Of a stretch of 64,000 nucleotides of DNA, positions 51,308-61,494 are shown one piece after another; positions within the stretch are counted from its first letter, which is position 1, and the number at the start of each line of letters is the position of its first letter. Source of the DNA: Paenibacillus dendritiformis (lineage in GTDB: Bacteria; Bacillota; Bacilli; Paenibacillales; Paenibacillaceae); NCBI RefSeq assembly GCF_021654795.1, contig NZ_AP025344.1, positions 620,001-684,000 of the forward strand, written 5' to 3'. A program made the position numbers and the translations under genes. The notes under the pieces are model-generated. The model had not been told where the DNA came from. It ran no database searches and saw nothing but the letters and a program-made list of their open reading frames with translations.

Positions 51308-51640
51308 ATGAACCCGAAGGTAAGCAAGGAACTGTTGAAGGGCAGCACCGCGCTGCTTGTATTGTCGATGCTGGAGAAGGAAGAGTTGTATGGTTACGAG
51401 CTGACCAAGCGGCTCGAGACGGCCTCCTCCGGCTTGTTCGCCTTGAAGGAAGGTACGCTTTATCCGATTCTTCACGGGCTGGAGAGCGGCGGGCAGGTGG
51501 AGGCCTACTGGAGCGAGGCGGCGGGGCGGGCGCGAAAGTATTACCGCATTACGGATGCCGGTCGCAGCCTGCTGCAAGAGAAGACGGAGGAATGGCGTTT
51601 GTTCAGCGGGACGATGAACCGTGTGCTGGGGGAGGTGTAA
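51308..51640 (+). CDS. PadR-family transcriptional regulator
   Basis: 110 residues from the ATG at 51,308, six bases after AAGGAGG; an ATG at 51,284 has no site. A PadR winged helix fills the protein: LLKGSTALLVLSMLEKEELY, GYELTKRLE, LKEGTLYPILHGLESGGQVE and RARKYYRITDAGRSLL. It is the short subfamily 1/2 form. It lies five bases before a HAAS-domain membrane protein gene, the usual PadR partner arrangement, and has a strong inverted repeat upstream. Confidence 0.92.
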   Translation: MNPKVSKELLKGSTALLVLSMLEKEELYGYELTKRLETASSGLFALKEGTLYPILHGLESGGQVEAYWSEAAGRARKYYRITDAGRSLLQEKTEEWRLFSGTMNRVLGEV

Positions 51641-51645
51641 GTCGA

Positions 51646-52989
51646 ATGAAAAATACAGACAGAGACATCCCGTGCGGCATGCCGGAGGCAGCCGAACGGT
51701 TCGTGCAGGATGTGCTGGGACGCATCAAAGCGAAGGAGATGAAGCCAGAGATCGAGGCGGAACTGATGGATCATCTCTTGTCCCGAATGGAAGAGCATAC
51801 GGACCGCGGGATGGATGAGGACGAAGCGGCGCGTGAAGCGGTCCGGCAAATGGGGGCATCCTCCATTGTGGCCGAGCAAATGAACCGGATTCATCGCCCG
51901 CATATCCCTTGGCTGCTATGGGTCAGCTTGGGGATATGGATCGGGCTTAGTCTATTCGGTCTTTTTATGCTGCAGAATGAAGCAGGTGGAAACAATTCAG
52001 TTGGACTAGGCACCAAATCTGTTATCTATGTCCTGCTTGGCATACTTTGCTTCGCAACTGGGGTGATCATCGACTACCGCCGGCTTCGCCGGATCGCTCC
52101 ATGGTTGTATGGGATAATGGTGATCCTGCTGATTGGGATGGGATTGGACATGGGGGTTACCGTCAACGGGACGCGTTTTTTGATGTTAGGCCCCATGACC
52201 ATTGATGTATATTTGATAAGTCCGATTCTGTTCCTGCTTGCGATCTATGCGATGCTAAGCGAGCGGCCGTCCCGTGCCAAGACGTACTCGAACCTAATGC
52301 CGTATGCGCTCATTACGCTGCCTGTGCTGCTGTATGTGATGGACGGCCGCTTCCCGCAGTTGATCATCTATAGTCTTGGCATGATCGCGGTGCTCATGCA
52401 GATTCGCTGCCGCCCGGCAGTATGGTGGAAGCTGGCCGCTTGTGCCGCGGGAGGCGGAGCACTGCTATGGATGACATTCGATAAGGTACGCATCGGATTC
52501 GGACGCCGCATGCAGGAATGGATTACATATCTTGGAGGCGTGGTCGAGCCTGATTCTGATGGTGGCTTTGTCATCCGGGAGATTCACAGAGCGGTGCAGC
52601 AAGCGGGATGGTTCGGGCAAGGAAGCGGTCAGACGCTCACCCTTCCTTATCTTTACAGTGATTATTTGAGTGTCTACCTCATCCATACGGCGGGGTGGTT
52701 CGCAGGCCTGCTGTTGTTGGGTTCCATGGGAGTTCTTCTATACAGCGTGTACAAGGCGGCATGCAGCATTCGCCATACCTTTGGCCGGGGGCTAGCCAAC
52801 CTTATCGCGTTGCTGACAGGGGCACGTTTTCTGCTTGCGTTGGGAGGCCTTTTCGGGATGGTGCCAGTGTACGGCCTGGAGCTGCCTTTGTTTGGCTATG
52901 GAGGTACACAAATGGTGTTGTGGATGACACTTTTCGGACTCTTCTCCGGCATTTACCGGCGCAAAGACCTGCTTCCGCAAACCTCATAA
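51646..52989 (+). CDS. HAAS/permease-prefix domain fused to a SEDS (FtsW/RodA)-like membrane protein
   Basis: 447 residues from the ATG at 51,646 (GGGGGAGGTG eight bases upstream). Residues 1-80 are a cytoplasmic helical prefix (RFVQDVLGRIKAKEMKPEIE, DEDEAAREAVRQMG) of the kind paired with PadR regulators. The rest has about ten membrane helices and recalls FtsW/RodA glycosyltransferases: NGTRFLMLGPMTIDVYLISP, QAGWFGQGSGQTLTLPYLYS DYLSVYLIHTAGWFAGLLLL and LPLFGYGGTQMVLWMTLFGL (compare PFiSYGGSs). Several SEDS landmarks are altered, so it may be a specialised or non-housekeeping form. Likely induced when the PadR repressor is released. Confidence 0.7.
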   Translation: MKNTDRDIPCGMPEAAERFVQDVLGRIKAKEMKPEIEAELMDHLLSRMEEHTDRGMDEDEAAREAVRQMGASSIVAEQMNRIHRPHIPWLLWVSLGIWIGLSLFGLFMLQNEAGGNNSVGLGTKSVIYVLLGILCFATGVIIDYRRLRRIAPWLYGIMVILLIGMGLDMGVTVNGTRFLMLGPMTIDVYLISPILFLLAIYAMLSERPSRAKTYSNLMPYALITLPVLLYVMDGRFPQLIIYSLGMIAVLMQIRCRPAVWWKLAACAAGGGALLWMTFDKVRIGFGRRMQEWITYLGGVVEPDSDGGFVIREIHRAVQQAGWFGQGSGQTLTLPYLYSDYLSVYLIHTAGWFAGLLLLGSMGVLLYSVYKAACSIRHTFGRGLANLIALLTGARFLLALGGLFGMVPVYGLELPLFGYGGTQMVLWMTLFGLFSGIYRRKDLLPQTS

Positions 52990-53000
52990 TTTGCTATCGC

Positions 53001-53030
53001 GGCTCTTCCGTTCGAAGGGAGGGCTCTTTT
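53001..53030 (+). terminator. Terminator after the SEDS-like gene
   Basis: GGCTCTTCC (53,001-53,009) pairs with GGGAGGGCT (about 53,017-53,025) with wobbles, then CTTTTTA. Confidence 0.5.
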
Positions 53031-53063
53031 TATGGAAAATTTCTTATTTTCCCAAGGAAAACG

Positions 53064-53092
53064 TTGTCAACTAGCCCGGAGCGGCGTATGAT
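53064..53092 (+). promoter_or_regulatory. Sigma-A-type promoter upstream of the deacetylase gene
   Basis: TTGTCA (53,064-53,069), a 17-base spacer and TATGAT (53,087-53,092). The following ~235 bases to the start codon hold no gene; the leader is thus long. Confidence 0.55.
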
Positions 53093-53329
53093 GATAGACG
53101 CGGCAGGAGGTGTCATCTTTTCTCGCATGGCTCATATAATCTATCAGAACGATGGAGAACGCATATGCTCTCGGGCAGGCCGCAGAATCGCGGACAGGAC
53201 GGGGAATTCCGGCTGGACATCACTCGAACCTGGATTCGAAGACGCTGCGGTGGAGAAGGGACAGGCTGTCCCTCATCTGCGCTTGCAGGGGGCTTTCATG
53301 AATAGTCACGAAAAGAGGGGGACGTTCGG

Positions 53330-54763
53330 ATGAAAAAGGAAGCGCCGGGATTGTGGAAGGATGCGAAAAACTGGATAGGGCGGCTGTCAACGGCCGTCTG
53401 TGCCTTGCTGATGATCGCCGGGCTGTGGGCGGCTTGGGGAACGAAGGAAGCGCCGGAGCCGATCGCTTACGCCGCATCGCCAGCTTCTCCTCAAGCGGTA
53501 CCGATGGCTTATCACGCGGAGGCGGCAGCCGCGCGTTCGGATTCCAGCGAGCCCGTGTCCATTGAGATAAGCGGAGTGAAAGAAGAGGCAGTCGCCGCTC
53601 TAGCCGCGCAAGGCATTGGCTCTGATACCGGAGAGGCCACCATACAAATGGCTGCGGCGAAGAAGCCGGATACCGGGAAGCCTTCGCCGGGCGCGGAAGA
53701 GAAGAAGGCGGATAAGGTCGTCTATTTGACGTTCGATGACGGCCCGAGCGCACATACGAAGGATGTGCTGGATATTTTGGCCAAGGAGCAGGTGAAGGCG
53801 ACCTTCTTCGTGTTGGGGCAAAACGCGAAGCGCGACCAGGAGATGGTACGAACGATTGCGGAAGCGGGACATGCCATCGGCAATCATAGCTATAATCATG
53901 AATATAAGGAGCTGTACGGCAGCTTCCGTGAATTTTGGAGCCAGATTCGCGACACCGGCAAGGTGCTGGAGGACATTCTGGGCTATGAGCCCCGGCTCGT
54001 CCGGGCGCCAGGCGGGACGGCAATGAATTTCGATAAGCAGTATTTCGAGCTGATGCGGCAGGCGGGATACTTGGTCTATGACTGGCATGTCGACAGCGGC
54101 GATTCCAAGCGGCGGGGCGTGCCGGCCAAGGAGATCGCGTCCGCGGTGAAGCAAGGGGCGCTGCTGAAGGAGACGGTCGTGCTCATGCATGACGGAGCCG
54201 GGCACGGGGAGACGGTGAAGGCGCTGCCGGAGATTATCCGATATTATAAGGATAAAGGCTATACATTCGGCGTGCTGTCGCCGGAGGTGGAGCCGGTTCA
54301 ATTCCATGTCGCTTCCACGAAGCGGTGGGCCCGCTCCCCGGTCGGCAGCGCCTGGATTGAAGCGAACGTGCAGCCGGTCCATGTATCCGGGCCTGTGAAG
54401 CCCGAACCGAAGATGGTGATGGATGTGCATACCGATCAAGGAAGTCTTCATTTGGAGCCGGATCAGTTCCTGAGTTATGAGGATGCGACGTATGTGCCGC
54501 TGCGGATGCTGGTCCGGCAATTGGGCGGAACGGTGCGCTGGAACGCGGAGGCGAACCGGGTGGATATCGATTGGAACGGGAAGGGCGCAGGCTTCGATCT
54601 GGCGGGCGCACAACTCGTATTTGCCGATAAGGCCGAAGCCGCTGTGCCGTTGAAGACGCTGACGGAACGGTCGCTCACCTGGGTGCCGCTGCGGGACGTG
54701 CTGCATGCGTTCGGCGTCCAACTGACCGCATACGAGCTAACTCCGTTGCAGGAGGAGGTGTGA
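53330..54763 (+). CDS. Polysaccharide deacetylase (NodB/CE4) with C-terminal stalk domain
   Basis: 477 residues. An N-terminal membrane anchor or signal (about 17-36) and an Ala-rich linker precede the NodB domain (about 128-320) with all motifs: TFDDGPS (Asp136, Asp137), HSYNH (His186, His190), RAPGG (Arg225), DWHVDSGD (Asp251) and LMHD (His287). The C-terminal ~110 residues are a copper-amine-oxidase-like stalk domain (YEDATYVPLRMLVRQLGGTV RWNAEANRVDID; SLTWVPLRDVLHAFGV). The enzyme should remove N-acetyl groups from peptidoglycan or another surface glycan outside the membrane. ATG follows GAGGGGG. Confidence 0.9.
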   Translation: MKKEAPGLWKDAKNWIGRLSTAVCALLMIAGLWAAWGTKEAPEPIAYAASPASPQAVPMAYHAEAAAARSDSSEPVSIEISGVKEEAVAALAAQGIGSDTGEATIQMAAAKKPDTGKPSPGAEEKKADKVVYLTFDDGPSAHTKDVLDILAKEQVKATFFVLGQNAKRDQEMVRTIAEAGHAIGNHSYNHEYKELYGSFREFWSQIRDTGKVLEDILGYEPRLVRAPGGTAMNFDKQYFELMRQAGYLVYDWHVDSGDSKRRGVPAKEIASAVKQGALLKETVVLMHDGAGHGETVKALPEIIRYYKDKGYTFGVLSPEVEPVQFHVASTKRWARSPVGSAWIEANVQPVHVSGPVKPEPKMVMDVHTDQGSLHLEPDQFLSYEDATYVPLRMLVRQLGGTVRWNAEANRVDIDWNGKGAGFDLAGAQLVFADKAEAAVPLKTLTERSLTWVPLRDVLHAFGVQLTAYELTPLQEEV

Positions 54764-54843
54764 CTCTGTTCTATCATCTGAGGAAAGCAGCCTCTCGCAG
54801 GTTTATAATCTAGCAGGTCGGGCGATACTGATTCATAGAACGG

Positions 54844-54898
54844 CCCGGGACGGTTCATCGAACGTGCATGCACGCGAGGGACTCGTTCCGGGTTTTTT
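54844..54898 (+). terminator. Terminator after the deacetylase gene
   Basis: CCCGGGACG (54,844-54,852) pairs with CGTTCCGGG (54,884-54,892), one wobble, then T6. The loop itself holds a GTGCATGCAC palindrome. Confidence 0.8.
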
Positions 54899-54961
54899 GT
54901 GTCTTGTTATCGTTTTGTAGAACATTGGATGCTGCTAGGTTAAGAGGGAGGGAATCTACGA

Positions 54962-56116
54962 ATGGAAATGAATGGACATCGGGATCGCACCATGGAGCAG
55001 GATGTATGGCTGGCTTCGTTCGCGGAGCGGGGCTGGCCCGCGTTCCTGGACCGGATGGAGCAAGTCGTCGCCGGGAAAAGGGAGGTCATTCGCCTGGCCG
55101 GCTTGGCGTTGCTGTCCGGCGGTCATATTTTGATGGAGGATGTGCCGGGCGTCGGCAAGACGCTGTTGGCCCGGGCGCTCGCGCGGATGGCAGGAGGAAG
55201 CTTCCGGCGCATTCAGATGACGCCGGACATGATGCCGGCCGATATTACGGGCAGCATGGTGTGGGAGCCCGCCTCGGGCGGGCTGCGGTATAGCGAGGGA
55301 GCGTTGTTCGGCAACGTCGTATTGGCCGACGAGCTGAACCGTGCGCCGGCGCGAACCCAATCGGCGCTGCTCGAAGCGATGGAGGAAGGGACGGTGACGG
55401 TGGACGGGACGACGCGCGCGTTGCCGCAGCCCTTTTTCGTCATTGCGACGCAGAATCCGTTGGCCTTCGAAGGCACGTATCGAATTCCGGAGGCGGAGAT
55501 GGACCGGTTCGCGATGCGGCTGTCGCTCGGATATCCGGCAGCGGAGCAGGAAGCGGATATGCTCCTCCATCAGCGGGAAGAGTCGCCGCTCGCGCGCGTG
55601 AAGCCGCTCTGGACGCCGGAGGAATGGCAATTGCTCGTCCGCCGGATCCGCGAGGTGCATCTCGATGCGGCGCTATGCCGGTACATGGCGGACATTGCGC
55701 ATGCGACCCGGGCGCACCCGGCGGTAAGGCTGGGAATCAGCCCGCGGGCGACGCTGTCGCTCATGCGGGTGACCCAGGCTCAAGCCTGGACCGAGGGTCG
55801 CACCTATGCGCTTCCGGAGGATGTGAAGGCGGTGGCCCAACCGGTGATGGCGCACCGCCTTCATCTGCAGCGCGAGGCGCTGCTTGCCGGCACGACGGAA
55901 GCCGACGTCGTCGCCGAGGTGCTGCGCATGACGCCGGTTCCGGTCTTCCCGGCGGCACAGACCGGAACCGGCAGATCCTCGCCGAAGTCTTCCCGCCGGG
56001 AAAAGCGGGGGATCCCGGCCGCAGGCGCCGCGCCAATGGTCCAGGTGCCCCTGGCCGGCGATGGAGCGGCGCAGCCGGCTGCCGGGCGGTTCCGGCTCGG
56101 CGGGTGGTTCCGGTGA
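54962..56116 (+). CDS. MoxR-family AAA+ ATPase
   Basis: 384 residues. Walker A DVPGVGKTLLARA near 60, Walker B VVLADELNRAPARTQSALLE near 120-140, sensor 1 in ATQNPLAFEGTYRIPEAEMD and an AAA lid with the conserved LGISPRAT...L (sensor 2 region). The last ~60 residues are Pro/Gly/Ala-rich and poorly structured, unusually long for MoxR. The family acts as chaperone-like ATPase beside DUF58 (vWA-like) proteins. The stop overlaps the DUF58 start (GTGA). First gene of a three-gene operon typical of Firmicutes (as B. subtilis yeaC-yeaD-yebA). Confidence 0.92.
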   Translation: MEMNGHRDRTMEQDVWLASFAERGWPAFLDRMEQVVAGKREVIRLAGLALLSGGHILMEDVPGVGKTLLARALARMAGGSFRRIQMTPDMMPADITGSMVWEPASGGLRYSEGALFGNVVLADELNRAPARTQSALLEAMEEGTVTVDGTTRALPQPFFVIATQNPLAFEGTYRIPEAEMDRFAMRLSLGYPAAEQEADMLLHQREESPLARVKPLWTPEEWQLLVRRIREVHLDAALCRYMADIAHATRAHPAVRLGISPRATLSLMRVTQAQAWTEGRTYALPEDVKAVAQPVMAHRLHLQREALLAGTTEADVVAEVLRMTPVPVFPAAQTGTGRSSPKSSRREKRGIPAAGAAPMVQVPLAGDGAAQPAAGRFRLGGWFR

Positions 56117-57453
56117 AGCGGACCGTATTTCGGATCGGCCGCTTCCTTCTCACCGCCGCCGGCTGCGGCGGACTGGCTGCGGCGGGCTGGGCGCGGAACA
56201 GCCCGGCGGAGCTTTTGGTGGCGGCCCTGTTGGGGGCCATGATGTTGAACGGCGTGCGGCTGCATGCCATTGGCCGGAAGCTCGCAGGCGTCCGGCTTCT
56301 CCATGAGCTGCAGCAGGCGGGGCCTGCCGGAACGGGGGCCGCTTCCGGCAGCCTCGCCTTCCGCGTGGCGTTAGGCGGCGTGAAGCGCTGGCCTGTGCGC
56401 TGGATGACCGTGGAGGAGGCATGGATGCGCACAGGCGGAGACGGCGGCCTCTGGGTATGCCGCCGCCTGCTCTTCCTTAGCCGGGGGGAGGAGCCGCGTT
56501 ACACCGTCTCCTTCGAGGGGGCACCGCGCGGCGTGTACCGCCTGTCCCGGGCCGAACTCGCCTATGGCGACCTGTTCGGCTGGTTCGGCTGCCGGGTGCG
56601 GCTGGACGTCGCGCCGGCGAAGGAAGCGGGGCCGCCGATGCTGGTCATTCCGCCTTCGCCGGTGCGAGCCGCCCTGCTGCCGGACGCTGCGCCGGCAGCC
56701 GCGCATGAGGCCGGCCCGCCGCCGCTGGCCGGCGCCGCCGATGCGGCCGACGGAGGCGTGCCTGCCCCGACGGCCGGAGGAGCGCGCGGCGTCGAGCTGC
56801 AGGCGTACCAGCCGGGCACGCCCCTGCGTGCCATCGACTGGCGCACGTACGCCAAGCGGCGGGTGTTGGCGGTCCGCGCGCCGGAAGCGGACGGCTGCGC
56901 TCCGGCCGACATCGCCATGGACGACATTCCATGGCGGTCGGAGGCGCAGCCCGGACAGCACGCGCCGATGGAGGCGGTGCTGTCCGCCGCCGCCGCGGCC
57001 GTGCGCGCCGCCGCAGAGTCCGGGCGGCCCGTTCGCTTGCTGCGGCTGAGCGACGGGGCTATCGCCGTCGGAGCATGGCAGGCGCTGGCCGCTCTGGCGG
57101 CGGAACGGCCCGGCCCGGCGGCGGCGATCGGCTGGGCTGCGCCGCATTCGCCGGACGCCGGGTCAAGCGGGGCGGCGACCTGGCCTGCTGTTGATCCGTC
57201 GCAGCCGATACGCGCGTTGACGCTGATCAGCTACCGGGAGGATCCGGTCGTCCTCGATCGGCTGCATGACGCGGCGGGAGAGGCGAGCATAGAAGGCTGG
57301 CTGACGGCCGCGCGCTGGCCGCATGCAGACGCCACGGCCGCTCCGGCTTCGTCGGAGGCCTTCCTCTGGACGGAACATCCCGCCCCCGGCAAGAGCATAG
57401 GAAGGAGGGAAAGCGATGCGCTTCCGTCATATCGGCCGATTCGCCAAGCGTGA
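56113..57453 (+). CDS. DUF58 domain protein (MoxR partner)
   Basis: 446 residues from the GTG at 56,113, which overlaps the MoxR stop; the open frame extending left to 55,624 is antisense-like overlap within moxR and rejected. Two N-terminal membrane helices (about 10-45), a beta-rich segment, and the DUF58 signature [20 protein letters not shown] (about 227-246) followed by YAKRR. GC is very high with Ala-rich stretches. Its 3' end overlaps the transglutaminase gene by 38 bases. Confidence 0.88.
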   Translation: MKRTVFRIGRFLLTAAGCGGLAAAGWARNSPAELLVAALLGAMMLNGVRLHAIGRKLAGVRLLHELQQAGPAGTGAASGSLAFRVALGGVKRWPVRWMTVEEAWMRTGGDGGLWVCRRLLFLSRGEEPRYTVSFEGAPRGVYRLSRAELAYGDLFGWFGCRVRLDVAPAKEAGPPMLVIPPSPVRAALLPDAAPAAAHEAGPPPLAGAADAADGGVPAPTAGGARGVELQAYQPGTPLRAIDWRTYAKRRVLAVRAPEADGCAPADIAMDDIPWRSEAQPGQHAPMEAVLSAAAAAVRAAAESGRPVRLLRLSDGAIAVGAWQALAALAAERPGPAAAIGWAAPHSPDAGSSGAATWPAVDPSQPIRALTLISYREDPVVLDRLHDAAGEASIEGWLTAARWPHADATAAPASSEAFLWTEHPAPGKSIGRRESDALPSYRPIRQA

Positions 57454-60058
57454 CGGCCAGGCGACAATGCGACCGTTGGTCAGAGGGAACGAACAAGCCG
57501 GTAGGCGAACCGCTTCCGAATGGGTGAAGCAGGCCGCCTTCACCGGGATGCTGTTCGCGTTGTTCGCCGAATGGTTCTATCCCTTGAAGCAGCTTGGTCC
57601 GCATATCGATATGCATGAGATCCGTCCGTTTTTGGGGGCAATCGCTATCTTTCTTGCCGTGGGTCTGATTGTCCGGGGCCGGGCCCTCTCGATCGCGCTG
57701 CGCAGCGTTACGGCGATCGCGGTAACCGCATGGATGTTCGGGGCCGCTTCCCTGCCGTATTCGGCAACGGCTGTCGGCAGTCTCCTGCGAGCGCTCCCCG
57801 ACTCGGTCGCGGCGGGCCTTTCGATGCTCGGTTCCGCGTTGGCTGCCGATGCGGAACGGTGGATGGAGGGGGAATGGCTCCAGACGAGCGGTGAAGTCCG
57901 TACCTTGCTGCTGCTCGCCGGTTGGGCGATGCTGACTGCCTCCATTCAGGCGCAAATGCTTACCCGGCGGACGGTGCTGTTTTTCAGCGTGGCCACGATC
58001 TGCTATCTATTCGGGTTTCAATGGGGCTTCGGCCTCGAGGTGACAGACGCCGTCATTCGCGCGGCAGGCTGGGGCCTGCTGCTATCCGCCTGCCTTCATC
58101 TTGACCGCCGGCAGGCCGAGGATACCGAGACGTCGAAGATACCCGGGATCCGGCCTCTGCGATGGCTGGGCCAAGCGGCGCTGGTGACGCTGCTGATCGT
58201 AGGCATCGGCTTCGGCCTGTCCCGGATGCCCGGCTGGACGCCGCCCGAGAGTCTGCCTTCGCTGAGCGAGTGGACCCAGACCCTGGCCGTCTCGGCGAAC
58301 GAATGGGGCCCGTCCCGTCCGACGGCGAAACACGCGTCCTTGCGGGGGACGGCGATAGGCACGACCGGATACAGTACGGACGATACGGAGCTGGGCGGTG
58401 CGCTTCGCGATGATCCCCGCATCCTGTTCACGGCGGAATCGCCGGAGCCGACGTATTGGCGGGGAGAGAGCAAATCGCGCTATACCGGCCGGGGATGGGC
58501 GTCGTCGAAGGCCGCCCAGGAAGAAACGGTGGACGGATCGGGACGGCTGCAGATGCCCGATTCTCCAGTGTCGGGTTGGTCCGGGCCGTTGACGCAGACA
58601 GTTCGCTGGCAAGCGTATGCGCCGCATCTGCCGCTTGTCCTCGGCGGCCGGCCCGAACGGCTGGCGTCATGGATGCCGGACGGGGAGACGGAGGTTCCGG
58701 CCCAAGAGGGGATGGCGCTGCGCTACGACGCGCCGGGCGAACGCTATGCCCCTGACGCGAGTGCGCCAGCCGGATCACGGCTTGCTTATCAATACGAGAC
58801 CCGCGTGATCAGGGCGGATACGGCGATGCTGAGGGACGCGCCGAAGCTGTCGTCCGAGGAGAGGGCCCGCTGGAGCGAGGAGCTTCAGCTTCCGGACTCG
58901 CTCCCGCAACGGGTGAGGGAGCTCGGCGATCGGCTGGCCGAAGGATCGGCGGGTCCCTATGAGACTGTGCGGCGCGTGCAGGCGTTTCTGCTTCAGGAAT
59001 ATGCCTATACGAAGAGCGATACCGAAGTGCCGCCGGCGGGCCGGGACTTCGTGGACTATTTCCTGTTCGAGGCGAGGCAGGGCTATTGCAACCACTTCTC
59101 GAGCGCGATGGCGGTTCTGCTCCGCACCCAGGGCATTCCGGCGCGTTGGGTGAAGGGCTTCGCCCCCGGCGAGTTGACAGGGCCCGGGCAGTATACGGTA
59201 CGGTCATCCGATGCCCATGCCTGGGTGGAGGTATATTTCCCGACCGTCGGCTGGGTGCCGTTCGAGGCGACCCCGCCGGCAGGAATGGCGGCAGCGGCAG
59301 AGGTTCCGGCGGATGCGGTGATCGCGGCCTTACCGGGCCAGGCGGCGCTTGCGGCCGATGGAGCGGCTGCTTCGGATGGAGGCGCCGATGCAGCGTTCGT
59401 TCCGTCCGCGCAGGTTCGCGAGCTGCTGGAGCAATCGCTTGAGTCGAAGGCTCCTCCGGCCTCGGGCTGGGAGCGGATGCAGCGCTGGGGGGAGGCAGCG
59501 CTTCATGCCGGGAAGCAGGGCCTGATCGCCATCAGGCAGCATCTCGCTGCGGAATGGGAGGCCTTGACCCGAATCGGGACGCTTCGCAGCGGGGAACAGA
59601 CAGAGGCAGGGGCGGAGGCAGGGACGGGGCTATTGGGACTGCTTCGATATGCGGCGATCCGCCTGCCGGTCCTGGCAATCGGTTCGCTGTGGCTGGTTCT
59701 GTTGGCGGCCTGGATCGTGCGAAAGCATTGGCGGCGCCTGGCTCCGGAGCGCAAGCTGCGGCGGCTCCTCCGGCTGCAGCAGCGCAGCTTCCAGAACGAA
59801 CGGCTGCAGGAGATGGGCCGGATTGCCTGGCTTCTGCTTGAGCGGAAATACGGGCTGCGTCCGACCGGCATGACCTGGAGCGAGTATATTTCCGAGAAGC
59901 GCGGCGATCCCGAGCTGCTGCCGACGGCGGCTGATCCGGTACTGCAGCAGTTCATTCGCGACTGCAATGCGCTGCTGTTCGCCGGCCGGCATGCGGAGCG
60001 GGCCGTGCGCCAACGCTTCCTGGAAGGCTGCGCATTCGTGCTCCGCCAATGTACATGA
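57416..60058 (+). CDS. Membrane transglutaminase-like protein (TgpA/YebA family)
   Basis: 880 residues; the ATG at 57,416 has AAGGAGGG six bases before it. N-terminal membrane region with about six helices (to ~290), an extracytoplasmic part with the transglutaminase core (about 530-630): Cys in [20 protein letters not shown], His in [12 protein letters not shown], and the acidic residue as Glu in GWVPFEATP; then one C-terminal helix (about 745-770, [14 protein letters not shown]) and a DUF4129-like cytoplasmic tail. Third gene of the MoxR-DUF58-transglutaminase operon. Probably a membrane protease or crosslinking enzyme; physiological role unknown. Confidence 0.9.
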   Translation: MRFRHIGRFAKRDGQATMRPLVRGNEQAGRRTASEWVKQAAFTGMLFALFAEWFYPLKQLGPHIDMHEIRPFLGAIAIFLAVGLIVRGRALSIALRSVTAIAVTAWMFGAASLPYSATAVGSLLRALPDSVAAGLSMLGSALAADAERWMEGEWLQTSGEVRTLLLLAGWAMLTASIQAQMLTRRTVLFFSVATICYLFGFQWGFGLEVTDAVIRAAGWGLLLSACLHLDRRQAEDTETSKIPGIRPLRWLGQAALVTLLIVGIGFGLSRMPGWTPPESLPSLSEWTQTLAVSANEWGPSRPTAKHASLRGTAIGTTGYSTDDTELGGALRDDPRILFTAESPEPTYWRGESKSRYTGRGWASSKAAQEETVDGSGRLQMPDSPVSGWSGPLTQTVRWQAYAPHLPLVLGGRPERLASWMPDGETEVPAQEGMALRYDAPGERYAPDASAPAGSRLAYQYETRVIRADTAMLRDAPKLSSEERARWSEELQLPDSLPQRVRELGDRLAEGSAGPYETVRRVQAFLLQEYAYTKSDTEVPPAGRDFVDYFLFEARQGYCNHFSSAMAVLLRTQGIPARWVKGFAPGELTGPGQYTVRSSDAHAWVEVYFPTVGWVPFEATPPAGMAAAAEVPADAVIAALPGQAALAADGAAASDGGADAAFVPSAQVRELLEQSLESKAPPASGWERMQRWGEAALHAGKQGLIAIRQHLAAEWEALTRIGTLRSGEQTEAGAEAGTGLLGLLRYAAIRLPVLAIGSLWLVLLAAWIVRKHWRRLAPERKLRRLLRLQQRSFQNERLQEMGRIAWLLLERKYGLRPTGMTWSEYISEKRGDPELLPTAADPVLQQFIRDCNALLFAGRHAERAVRQRFLEGCAFVLRQCT

Positions 60059-60135
60059 GTCACGGGTGCGGGGGCGGGAGCGCGCGGCGGCACATCCAAC
60101 CCTAGCAAGAAGCGGGTGCTGTATGACCAGGTCCC

Positions 60136-60164
60136 TTTTCAACCACCGAGACGGGCAGTATAAT
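60136..60164 (+). promoter_or_regulatory. Promoter of the LacI-family regulator gene
   Basis: TTTTCA (60,136-60,141), 17-base spacer, perfect TATAAT (60,159-60,164), 58 bases before the start codon. Confidence 0.6.
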
Positions 60165-60222
60165 TTACCATATGATCCTAAGGCAGTGAACTCGTATTGA
60201 CATAGACATGGGGAGGCGGAGC

Positions 60223-61281
60223 ATGGCTACATTAAAAGATATTGCCGAGCGGGTCGGCGTCTCCATCTCCACCGTATCACGGGTGGTGAACGGAGATGAC
60301 AGCCGCCGCATCAGCGACGAGACGAAGCAGAAAATATGGCAGGCTGCGAAGCAGCTGAATTACCGTGCGAAGCCTGCACAGAAACCAACCGCAGGGGCGA
60401 AGCGGCCGCCGAAGCATTCCGCGCCGTTGACGATCGGCTGCATTTTATCCTTGCCGGATAATAAATACAATCATCCTTATTTTTCCCCCATCATCCAGGG
60501 CATCGAGGCGAAGCTGATGGAGGAAGGGATCGCGCTGGCGTTTCTTCATACCCAGGCGGAGCTGAAGAGCGGCGCGGTGCGGGAGGCGCTGCTGCATGAA
60601 CGGGCGTTGAACGGCGTCATCTGCATCGAAGGGATGGAGCCGGAGATGTACCGCTGGCTTAAGGAGCGGGTGCCGGTCATCATCGGCATCGACGTAGCGG
60701 ATCCGGATATCCCGATCATATCCTATGACCGGTTGGATGCGGCCCGGATCGCTGTTCGGCATTTGCTGGAGCTGGGGCATACCGACATCGGCTTCATCGG
60801 GGGCGCGGGCCTGCTCGGGCGCATGGAGCGGGAGAAGCGGTACCGGGGCTATAAAATGGCGTTGAACGAAGCGAATTGCCCTTTCTGTCCCGACTGGGTC
60901 ATCGATGCCCAATGGGATGCCGACCAGAGTTACCAAGGCATGAAGCGCCTGCTGGAACGGCAAGAGAAGCCGACGGCGATGTTCTGCGCCAGCGATATGA
61001 TGGCGATTGCGGCCATGCGCGCCGCTGCGGAGCTTGGACTGTCGATTCCCCGCGACATCGCCTTTATCGGCATCGACGACATCGAATTTTCGAAGTACAG
61101 CTCGCCCCCGCTCTCCTCGGTCCATATTCCGAAATACGAGATGGGCTACACGGCCGCCAAGATTTTGCTGGACAGTCTGCATCAGCCATATCCTTACCCG
61201 TTCCGAATGCTGCTGCCGTTCCATCTGCAAATCCGGGAGTCGAGCCGGCCGCCGGAACGAAAAGCGCCTGTGGACGGATAG
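60223..61281 (+). CDS. LacI/GalR-family transcriptional regulator
   Basis: 352 residues from the ATG at 60,223 (GGGGAGGCGG upstream; a longer start at 60,208 is less likely). N-terminal LacI helix-turn-helix ATLKDIAERVGVSISTVSRV and hinge (2-60), a basic linker rich in Lys/Pro, then the periplasmic-binding-protein-like sugar domain (about 70-345: IGCILSLPDNKYNHPYFSPI, FIGGAGLLGRMEREKRYRGY, AMFCASDMMAIAAMRAAAEL, IGIDDIEFSKYSSPPLSSV). No sugar genes flank it, so its regulon lies elsewhere. Single-gene unit. Confidence 0.92.
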   Translation: MATLKDIAERVGVSISTVSRVVNGDDSRRISDETKQKIWQAAKQLNYRAKPAQKPTAGAKRPPKHSAPLTIGCILSLPDNKYNHPYFSPIIQGIEAKLMEEGIALAFLHTQAELKSGAVREALLHERALNGVICIEGMEPEMYRWLKERVPVIIGIDVADPDIPIISYDRLDAARIAVRHLLELGHTDIGFIGGAGLLGRMEREKRYRGYKMALNEANCPFCPDWVIDAQWDADQSYQGMKRLLERQEKPTAMFCASDMMAIAAMRAAAELGLSIPRDIAFIGIDDIEFSKYSSPPLSSVHIPKYEMGYTAAKILLDSLHQPYPYPFRMLLPFHLQIRESSRPPERKAPVDG

Positions 61282-61331
61282 ACGGGAACCCTGCCCTCAT
61301 CCCGCCTCCAATTGCGCTTCCCATCCTGGAA

Positions 61332-61368
61332 CCTCCAATGAAGCTAATGCCTTTGTTGGAGGATTTTT
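61332..61368 (+). terminator. Terminator after the LacI-family gene
   Basis: CCTCCAA (61,332-61,338) pairs with TTGGAGG (61,356-61,362), then ATTTTTGA. Confidence 0.75.
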
Positions 61369-61494
61369 GATGCGTTCGACAGGTTAGGAGGTTTCCTTCC
61401 GCTCTGGCAGGCAGCATGTTCAAGACCGTGGGCCTTATCTGTTCAATGCTGGGACGGATCTGTAATCATCCCCCTCTCCAGCCTCCTTAGTTTC

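Noticed and set aside
55624..56112. N-terminal extension of the DUF58 frame
   Set aside because: Translation is Gly/Arg-rich shadow of the MoxR gene; the GTG at 56,113 overlapping the MoxR stop is the natural start.
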